Shown here one piece after another: positions 1 to 6,100 of a stretch of 6,683 bases of DNA. Made by a program: the position numbers and the translations under genes. Source of the stretch: Campylobacteraceae bacterium (lineage in GTDB: Bacteria > Campylobacterota > Campylobacteria > Campylobacterales > Sulfurospirillaceae); NCBI GenBank assembly GCA_027013265.1, contig JALUXQ010000210.1:1-6683 (forward strand), written 5' to 3'. Each line of letters starts with the position of its first letter. Within the stretch, counting starts at the first letter, position 1. The notes under the pieces were generated by a model. That model was not told the origin of the DNA. It ran no database searches and worked only from the letters and a program-made list of their open reading frames with translations.

Positions 1-589
1 AAGAAATCCGATAGGCTCAGTCTCTCTTTTGGCTTCAACTCTATTTAAAAAAGTAGATGTAAGTGCGAAACCAATCGTACTTGAAATCAGAAAATCTATC
101 TGGAGAGTAGAGAGAATTATAAAAGCAACTCTACTATTCACAAAAGGCTTGCAGGTAAATAAAAATTTATTTAGTCTAGAAGACTTGATTCAGGAGATGG
201 AACAGTCTATATCTTTTTATACATACTCAAAAGATATAGATTTTATATACAATCTTCCAAAAATCAAAATAAAAGGTGATTTTGGGCTTCTAAGTTTGGT
301 TTTTCAAAATTTTATATTTAATGCAATTGATGCTATCGAAGAGAGCGAAAACACAAGTGGAAAGGTTGAGCTGACTTACGAAAATAGTGAAAATAGCCAT
401 AAATTTTACATCATAGATAATGGGAAAGAAATCGAAAACAAAAATATCCTTTTTGAGCCATTTAAAACTACAAAAACCAAAGGAAACGGTCTTGGGCTAG
501 CACTTGCCTGGCAAATCATCAAAGCCCACAAAGGCACAGTGAAGATAAAAGAGAATCCAAAAAGATTTCAGATAGAGTTAGAAAAATAG
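1..589 (+). CDS. flgS: Sensor histidine kinase, C-terminal part (FlgS/NtrB-like), 5' end outside window
   Basis: This is the C-terminal half of a cytoplasmic two-component histidine kinase, which would autophosphorylate and pass phosphate to a response regulator. The open frame runs from base 2 with no stop before it. Its first residues, RNPIGSVSLLAS, continue the H-box HEIRNP, so the phospho-acceptor His should lie three residues outside the window; the TTG at 29 is internal. Numbering from the Arg at base 2 (195 residues visible), the dimerisation helices cover about 1-50, the N-box NFIFNAIDAIEE 103-114, a degenerate G1 box DNGKE 139-143 (second Gly of DxGxG replaced by Glu), the F-box FEPF 151-154 and the G2 box GNGLGLA from 161. 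No membrane segment is visible. The short ATPase part and phrases such as WRVERIIKATLLFTKG resemble, from memory, FlgS of Campylobacter, which activates sigma-54 flagellar genes through FlgR. The kinase call is firm; the FlgS assignment is tentative. Its stop abuts the next start codon with no spacer. Confidence 0.82.
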   Translation, partial: RNPIGSVSLLASTLFKKVDVSAKPIVLEIRKSIWRVERIIKATLLFTKGLQVNKNLFSLEDLIQEMEQSISFYTYSKDIDFIYNLPKIKIKGDFGLLSLVFQNFIFNAIDAIEESENTSGKVELTYENSENSHKFYIIDNGKEIENKNILFEPFKTTKTKGNGLGLALAWQIIKAHKGTVKIKENPKRFQIELEK

Positions 590-2083
590 ATGTTCATCAA
601 CGGTATCCATATCTTTATATCTGACTTAAAAAACTCTACAAAAGATATGTTGCCGATTATCATCGTAGTATCATTTTTTCAAATCGCAATCATCGGTAAA
701 ATTCCACAAAATTTAGTTTCAATGCTCATAGGAGTCTGTATAATCATAATAGGGCTTGCCATCTTTATACGAGGTTTAGAGATAGGAATATTTCCAGTAG
801 GAGAAAATCTAGCAAATGATTTTGCAAAAAAAGGCTCACTCTTCTGGTTGCTTCTTTTTGCATTTTTTATAGGATTTTCAACCACTATAGCCGAGCCTGC
901 TCTCATAGCAATAGCAGCAAAAGCATCCGTGATAAGTGGCGGGAGAATTGATGAACTTTTTCTTCGTCTCACAGTTGCTTTTTCTGTGGGCTTTGCTATC
1001 TCACTTGGAGTTTTAAGGATTCTTTTGGGACATCCCATGCACTACTATATAATAGCTGGATACATCATAGTCGTAGCTACTACATTTTTTGCTCCGCCAG
1101 AGATTGTTGGACTAGCATATGATAGTGGAGGAGTGACAACTTCAACAGTGACTGTTCCCCTTGTCGCCGCACTTGGTATCGGGCTGGCTTCAAGCATAAA
1201 AGGCAGAAACCCAGCGATTGATGGCTTTGGTTTGATTGCTTTTGCATCTTTGATGCCTATGATTTTTGTACAAGTCTATGGAATAGTAGTATATAACTTT
1301 TTAGATCCAATTTCGACATCCGAAACTGCTGTCATCATAACAGATGTAATCAGCAAAGAGAACAGTTATACTCTTTACAAAATTTTTATTGATTTTTTAT
1401 ATGTTGCTAAAGATATCATACCAATACTTCTAGTTATAGGTTTTTTTCAATATGTCATAATAAAAAAACCAATCCCTCACCTACCAAAAGTTGGCAGTGG
1501 AATTTTCTTGGTTAGCGTTGGATTATACTCTTTTATATTGGGATTAGAGTTAGGACTTTTTCCAATAGGTGCAAATCTAGCACTCTCACTAACTAGCATA
1601 GGAGACACTTCCCTTATATATCTGTTTGGTTTTCTTATCGGTTTTTCAACCACTATGGCAGAACCAGCCCTCATAGCAATCGCCACAAAAGCAAATGAGA
1701 TAAGCGAGGGAAACATAAACAGCAGAGTTTTAAAAATATCAGTGGCAATCGGAGTGGCAATCGGTATATCTTTGGGTTCATACAGGATAGTCCAAGGTGA
1801 CTCTATCATCTACTATATCATCACTGGGTACATTTTAGTCATCATCATGACATACTTTGCACCAAAGTACATAATCCCCATAGCGTATGATAGCGGTGGT
1901 GTAACAACCTCGACAGTCACTGTGCCACTTGTCGCAGCACTTGGTTTAGGACTTGCCCAAAATATAGAAGGAAGAAACCCCTTGATAGATGGTTTTGGAC
2001 TAATCGCTTTTGCTTCACTGTTTCCTATGATAACAGTCATGGGATATGGAATTTTAGCAACACAAATATCAAAAAGGAGAAGA
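590..2083 (+). repeat. Internal protein-level tandem duplication, 256-residue period
   Basis: Codons 1-256 (590-1357) and 257-498 (1358-2083) encode homologous halves of the DUF1538 protein. Matching landmarks sit exactly 256 residues apart: K18/K274, E64/E320, G95/G351, D178/D434 and G205/G461. Stretches identical in protein differ at many third codon positions, for example across the AYDSGG motif. The duplication is therefore old and kept by purifying selection, not a recent DNA repeat. Confidence 0.9.
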
Positions 2084-2086
2084 TGA
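590..2086 (+). CDS. DUF1538 membrane protein with two fused repeats (UmpAB-like putative cation/proton antiporter)
   Basis: This is a polytopic inner-membrane protein of 498 residues, built as two homologous halves (about 1-256 and 257-498). Each half carries GLExGxFPxGxNLA (from 63 and 319), GFSTTxAEPALIAIA (from 95 and 351), AYDSGGVTTSTVTVP (from 176 and 432) and GRNPxIDGFGLIAFAS (from 205 and 461). These are hallmarks of the DUF1538 family. From memory, the DUF1538 pair UmpA/UmpB of Halomonas was reported as a two-component Na+(Li+,K+)/H+ antiporter; here the two units are fused in one chain. Hydrophobic stretches in the first half lie near 21-38, 44-62, 84-101, 127-146, 151-169, 185-201 and 214-236, with equivalents in the second half. 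The ATG at 590 directly follows the kinase stop and lacks a Shine-Dalgarno sequence, so translational coupling is likely. This start is favoured because residues 9-31 align with the start of the second half (265-287). Transport activity and substrate are inferred from the family. Confidence 0.88.
   Translation: MFINGIHIFISDLKNSTKDMLPIIIVVSFFQIAIIGKIPQNLVSMLIGVCIIIIGLAIFIRGLEIGIFPVGENLANDFAKKGSLFWLLLFAFFIGFSTTIAEPALIAIAAKASVISGGRIDELFLRLTVAFSVGFAISLGVLRILLGHPMHYYIIAGYIIVVATTFFAPPEIVGLAYDSGGVTTSTVTVPLVAALGIGLASSIKGRNPAIDGFGLIAFASLMPMIFVQVYGIVVYNFLDPISTSETAVIITDVISKENSYTLYKIFIDFLYVAKDIIPILLVIGFFQYVIIKKPIPHLPKVGSGIFLVSVGLYSFILGLELGLFPIGANLALSLTSIGDTSLIYLFGFLIGFSTTMAEPALIAIATKANEISEGNINSRVLKISVAIGVAIGISLGSYRIVQGDSIIYYIITGYILVIIMTYFAPKYIIPIAYDSGGVTTSTVTVPLVAALGLGLAQNIEGRNPLIDGFGLIAFASLFPMITVMGYGILATQISKRRR
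2074..2079 (+). promoter_or_regulatory. Ribosome binding site of the P-II-like gene
   Basis: AAGGAG lies eight bases before the ATG at 2088, inside the last codons of the DUF1538 gene. It fixes the start of the P-II-like gene and shows that translation can initiate independently there, although the two genes are only one base apart. Confidence 0.8.
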
Positions 2087-2087
2087 T

Positions 2088-2441
2088 ATGCAATTTATCA
2101 TTTTAGGGGTGATTACCCCTGATGCACAAGAGGAAAATGTTATCGAAATAGCAAAAAAAACAGGAGCAGGAAGTGTCACCATACTTCATGGTAAAAATAT
2201 AGGATTAGAAGAAAAAAAGGTCTTTTTTGGACTAACCTTGGAAGAGAATGTCTCTGTTTTGCTCTTTATTTTACCTAAAAAGATATCTATATCTATATTT
2301 AAAACGCTAAAAAAAGAGTTAAACCTAGATAACAAAGAGAATAAAAATGGTATAATTTTTACTCTTCCTTTGACACATCTAGCAGGTTTGGATATAGATG
2401 AAATTGAGCTTTTTGAAGAGGAGATAAAAAATGAACTCTAA
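2088..2441 (+). CDS. P-II-like (GlnB-family) signalling protein
   Basis: This is a soluble protein of 117 residues with the P-II ferredoxin-like fold pattern. It has a first strand at 3-9, helix 13-25, GAGSVTILHGKN at 26-37, a short T-loop region with KKVFFG at 43-48, a strand VSVLLFILP at 55-63, helix 66-78, and the C-terminal IIFTLPLTHLAGLD at 89-102. P-II proteins are trimers that bind ATP, ADP or cyclic nucleotides and control partner enzymes or channels through the T-loop. Classical GlnB features are missing: there is no uridylylation Tyr in the T-loop, and the B-loop is reduced to KENKNGIIF without the usual GDGKI. It is therefore probably not a nitrogen-assimilation GlnB/GlnK but a specialised P-II-like protein of the kind encoded beside transporters (compare SbtB with SbtA). 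Its position one base after the DUF1538 gene suggests that protein as its target. That partnership is inference. Confidence 0.8.
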   Translation: MQFIILGVITPDAQEENVIEIAKKTGAGSVTILHGKNIGLEEKKVFFGLTLEENVSVLLFILPKKISISIFKTLKKELNLDNKENKNGIIFTLPLTHLAGLDIDEIELFEEEIKNEL

Positions 2442-2444
2442 GGA
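2440..2444 (+). promoter_or_regulatory. Ribosome binding site of the CBS-domain gene
   Basis: AAGGA overlaps the TAA stop of the P-II-like gene and sits six bases before the ATG at 2451. It supports that start and tight co-translation of the two small proteins. Confidence 0.65.
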
Positions 2445-2450
2445 TATAAA

Positions 2451-2837
2451 ATGTTAGTAAAAGAGATAATGAAAAGTACAAACTTAGCCATAGTATCCCC
2501 TATGGCACCCATAAGAGATGCACTAAATCAGATGAAAGAGATGAAAGTAAAATCTTTGATAGTTGACAAGCTAAGAGCAAGTGATGCCTATGGATTGCTG
2601 ACATATAAAAATATACTCTTCTCGATCATAGCAAATGATGAAGACATCGACCTGCTTAGAGTTTACGATATTTGCTCAAAACCAGCATACCAAATCTCAG
2701 AAGAGCTAAATATAAAATACGCAGTACAACTTATGGTAAAAAGCAATGTTAAAAGACTCCTAGTCATAGATAACAATGAGATAGAAGGTATCTTGACAAT
2801 GACCGACATCATGGAGAGCTATATGAAAAATATATAG
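2451..2837 (+). CDS. Stand-alone CBS-domain-pair protein
   Basis: This is a cytoplasmic protein of 128 residues that is essentially one CBS pair (Bateman module). CBS1 spans about 1-58 and opens with the typical VKEIMKSTNLAIVSPMAPIRDAL. CBS2 spans about 72-124 and ends in GILTMTDIME. CBS pairs commonly bind AMP, ADP, ATP or S-adenosylmethionine in the cleft and regulate enzymes, chloride channels and Mg2+ transporters. The phosphate/ribose motif G-x-x-T-x-x-D is complete in CBS2 (G113, T116, D119), but in CBS1 the Asp is replaced by Asn (G48, T51, N54). The two sites may therefore differ in ligand affinity. No catalytic, DNA-binding or membrane segment is attached, so it must act in trans. 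Placed last in a run with a DUF1538 carrier and a P-II-like protein, it is plausibly a second adenine-nucleotide sensor for that carrier. The fold is clear; the partner is inferred. Confidence 0.88.
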   Translation: MLVKEIMKSTNLAIVSPMAPIRDALNQMKEMKVKSLIVDKLRASDAYGLLTYKNILFSIIANDEDIDLLRVYDICSKPAYQISEELNIKYAVQLMVKSNVKRLLVIDNNEIEGILTMTDIMESYMKNI

Positions 2838-2880
2838 CGGGATTATCGGATATAATTTAACATATTTTCACTAAAACAGA
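2838..2880. other. Convergent intergenic gap with weak AT-only inverted repeat
   Basis: These 43 bases separate the + strand CBS gene from the - strand small gene. They hold ATTAT (2842-2846), a CGGAT spacer, and ATAAT (2852-2856), a five-pair AT-only inverted repeat followed on the + strand by TTTAACATATTTT. It could be a poor terminator. The same bases contain a TATAAT (2851-2856) that matches a sigma-70 -10 box on the + strand, but no gene follows it in that direction. No GC-rich hairpin with a T-tract is present for either gene. Confidence 0.3.
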
Positions 2881-3108
2881 TCAGGCGTAAATATCTATAG
2901 AGTTTTGGTTTATACCTTTAGCTTTTGCCCCACTTACTAGAGTGTTGTTCTGCTCTTTTTGGTTGTCTAAAGTCTGACTCGAAGATTTAGAAAGAGATGT
3001 TTCGTCACTCTTTGTAGAATCTGCACTCTGTTGTGAGCTTGGATCAGGCCTGCCAACTTGAACAGGACTAGCATAAGGTGACTGAAATATATACTCATTA
3101 ACTTGCAT
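2881..3108 (-). CDS. Small Ser/Gln-rich hypothetical protein
   Basis: I do not recognise this 75-residue protein. It contains 14 Ser, 9 Gln and 6 Asn, with no Cys, Trp or His. An ordered-looking N-terminus, MQVNEYIFQSPYASPVQVG, is followed by PDPSS and a low-complexity polar middle (24-56). It ends in a short tail, INQNSIDIYA, that looks more constrained. There is no signal peptide, membrane segment or recognisable domain, and the middle should be disordered. It is treated as a real gene because the ATG at 3106-3108 is preceded five bases away by a perfect AAGGAGG, and a promoter-like box lies just upstream. The gene also fills an otherwise empty gap, and the composition is not that of a shadow frame. 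It lies 56 bases downstream of dnaE on the same strand and converges with the CBS gene. Function is unknown; a secreted or flagellum-associated small protein is only a guess. Confidence 0.75.
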   Translation of the reverse strand: MQVNEYIFQSPYASPVQVGRPDPSSQQSADSTKSDETSLSKSSSQTLDNQKEQNNTLVSGAKAKGINQNSIDIYA

Positions 3109-3113
3109 GATAT

Positions 3114-3120
3114 CCTCCTT
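3114..3120 (-). promoter_or_regulatory. Perfect Shine-Dalgarno of the small Ser/Gln-rich gene
   Basis: The - strand reads AAGGAGG five bases before the ATG at 3108, a full seven-base match to the 16S anti-Shine-Dalgarno sequence. It is stronger than any other ribosome binding site in the window, which fixes the start and predicts efficient translation. Confidence 0.85.
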
Positions 3121-3134
3121 AAACTATAACATCA

Positions 3135-3140
3135 ATTTTA
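3135..3140 (-). promoter_or_regulatory. Candidate sigma-70 -10 box for the small gene
   Basis: On the - strand TAAAAT lies in the context TTTTGTGGTAAAATTGATG, preceded by T-rich runs (TTTTTAATTTTATC) where a -35 would be. This is the usual Campylobacterota pattern of a -10 box with periodic T-rich upstream sequence and no clear -35. Transcription would start near 3128 and give a leader of about 20 bases. A second match, TATAGT at 3123-3128, is too close to the ribosome binding site to be the better choice. Confidence 0.4.
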
Positions 3141-3164
3141 CCACAAAATAGATAAAATTAAAAA

Positions 3165-6100
3165 CTAAGCCACTTTAACCAACTCTATCTCTTTGATTTT
3201 TTCATCTATTTCATCTGATACTTTCAAATAAGTCTCGATAACTATATCTTGAAGTTTTGAAGAGATTACTAGTTTTAGTGGTCTGTTTCCTGGGGTTTCT
3301 CTGACTAACCTATATACATCATCCAAAACCTTACTGTCTTCACTAAAGTCAATGATGAGTGTCTTTGGTTTTGATGGAATTTTGATAGTTTTTGCATCAG
3401 TCTTCTCTTTTTTTGCATCTTTTAGATTTAAGATTTTAAGAACTCTCTTGTTTACTCCTCGATCATCTCTAGTGACTGCGACTTTTAGGCAGATTGGCTC
3501 CTCTTTATTCATGCTTTGTATCTTATCTAAGTGTTTTGAAAAAAGTGTGATTTCTATGTTGCCGTGAAAGTCCATAAGGTTTAAAATCGCAAACTTATTT
3601 CCTTTTTTGCTGATTTTTTCTACAATCTCCTCTACTTTTCCTATAAAAAGAGCAGTACTGCCATCACCAAGATTTTCTACTTCGCTTGAAAGAGTATAGT
3701 TTATACCGTCTATCTCCTCTCTAAATTCATCTAGCGGATGACCTGAGACATAAAATCCCATCGTCTCTTTTTCAAACTCTAGCACTTTCTTCATATCAAA
3801 CTCAGAAACATTTTCTATATCTACATGTAGAGCTATAAGCTCTTTGTCATCACCAAATAGCGAGTTTTCTGCCATCTTTTTGGCTCTTGCGCACTCACTT
3901 GCTGTATCTACAATTTTCTCCAAACTTTCCAAAAGGGCTCGTCTTGTGTATGAAAAACCATCAAAACTTCCTGATTTTATGAGTGACTCTATTACTCTTT
4001 TGTTCACTTTTGAAGTATCAATTTTTGAGAGAAAATCATCTAAATCTTTAAAGCCCCCATCCTCTCTAGCTTCAAGTATTTTTGTGATGGCTGAACTTCC
4101 CATGCCCTTCAATGCTCCTAGCCCAAAGAGTATAGTCTCGTCACCCTCTTCGTCTTTTATGGCTGTAAACTCAATCATACTTCTTCTGACACTCGGAGGT
4201 GAAAGTTTGATGCCTAATCTCTTAACCTCATCTATGTATTTTACGATTTTATCTGTATTGTCCTGCTCACTTGTTAAGAGAGCTGCCATAAACTCTTGGG
4301 GATAGTAGCACTTAAGATAAGCTGTTTGAAATGTTATCATCGCATATGCAGCAGAGTGAGATTTGTTAAAACCGTATCCTGCAAACTTCTCTATTAGTTC
4401 AAAGAGCTCTATCGCATGTTCATACTTATAGCCCTGCTCTTTTGCTCCGCTTGCAAACTCCTCTTTATACTTCTTCATCAAATCAATTTTTTTCTTACCC
4501 ATTGCACGACGAACAACATCCGCTTTTCCTAGACTAAACCCTCCAATTGCTTGAACTATCTGCATAACTTGCTCTTGATAAACTATGACTCCATAAGTCG
4601 GCTTTAGTATCGGCTCCAACGGCTCTGTAAACTCATCGTAAAAGTAGTCTATCTCTTTTACACCATGCTTCCTGTCTATAAAATCATCCAACATGCCAGA
4701 TTCCATAGGACCTGGTCGATAGAGTGCAAGAACCGCAACCAAATCTTCAAAAGCTGTCGGTTTTAGCCTCTCATTTAGCGACTGCATACCACTTGATTCT
4801 ATCTGAAATAACCCTATCGTATGACCACTTTGTATAAGTTCATAGATATTTGGATCATTTACATCAAGTGTGTTAAAATCTATATCTTTGTCATATCTTC
4901 GCTTGATGAGTTTAAGAGCATTATCGATAACTGTAAGAGTTTTTAAGCCCAAAAAGTCAAATTTTATCAAATCTACATCTTCAAGATAGTTTAACGAATA
5001 CTGAGTGACGAGCTGTTGATCATCGCCTGATGGCTTATACAAAGGAGTTTTGTGCCAAAGCTCCTCATCACTGATAACAACTCCAGCCGCGTGCATACCT
5101 GAGTTTCGATTTAACCCCTCAAGTGCAAGTGCAAACTTCCAAACTCTTGCTATCTGAGAGTCCTCTTCTATCCATTTTCTTAATTTTTCCTCTTTTTGGA
5201 AAGCTCCATCTACTTTTTTCCCATTTTTCATCTTGCCATTTAGCGTGATACCAAGTTCGTCTGGTATGAGTTTTGCCATCTTGTCAGCTTTGGCATACTC
5301 AACACCCAAAACTCTTGCAACATCTCGAATCACTCCCTTTGCTAAGAGTTTACCAAATGTTATGACCTGAGCAACATTATATCTGCCATATTTTTGCACC
5401 ACATAGTCTATGATCTCCCCTCGTCTGCTTTGACAAAAGTCGATATCTATATCTGGCATGCTCACCCGTTCAGGATTTAAAAATCTCTCAAAAAGAAGGT
5501 CATACTTCATGGGGTCAATATCTGTGATTTTTAGCGAATACGCCACCAAACTTCCTGCTGCACTTCCTCTACCAGGACCAACAGGCACTTTTCTCTCTTT
5601 TGCCTCTCGTATAAAATCCCAAACTATCAGCATATAACCTGGAAATTTCATATTGCATATAACATCCATCTCTCTTTTGAGTCTTTGTCTGTATTTTTCA
5701 TGCAAACTGGTATCAACTAGCTTTAGTCTCTCTTGCAATCCTTTTTCGCACTGATACCTAAAAAATTCATCATCATTGTCATACTCTAAACCCTCAGCCT
5801 TGGCATACTCTTTTGTAAACTTAAACTTCGGCGGAGTCGGGTCACCTAATTTTATCTCCAAATTACACTTATCCACTATCTCCTGGGTATTTTCTATGGC
5901 TTCAGGTATATCAGCATACAACTTACATATCTCTTGTGGTGATTTTAGGTAAAATTCATGCACAGAGTGGCGAAGTCTAGTTGGGTCATCAAACTCTTTA
6001 TTCATGGCGATACACATAAAAGCCTCATGTGCCTCAGCGTTGTCTGGTTTTAGATAGTGGGTGTCATTTGTGGCTATTATCTTGATGCCTGTCTCTTTTG

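Noticed and set aside
29..31. TTG as the start of the kinase gene
   Set aside because: The frame is open from base 2, and the nine codons before the TTG encode the end of a classic H-box, so the gene continues upstream of the window.
679..1809. Two - strand open frames (679-1038 and 1477-1809) that resemble each other
   Set aside because: They are antisense shadows of the DUF1538 gene. Their mutual similarity (MRAGSAIVVE in both) only mirrors the duplicated motif on the coding strand. They have no ribosome binding sites or domain features.
1813..2040. - strand open frame inside the DUF1538 gene
   Set aside because: It is a shadow of the second repeat, with no start context and an implausible composition.
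3109..3175. Intrinsic terminator after dnaE
   Set aside because: The - strand has T-runs after the stop, but the only stem nearby (AAG-TGG-CTT) is three pairs long, so a terminator cannot be supported.
3352..4305. + strand open frames at 3352-3567 and 3844-4305 within dnaE
   Set aside because: They lie wholly antisense to well-conserved dnaE coding sequence; their Ser/Leu-rich composition is what reverse reading of Lys/Glu-rich helices produces.
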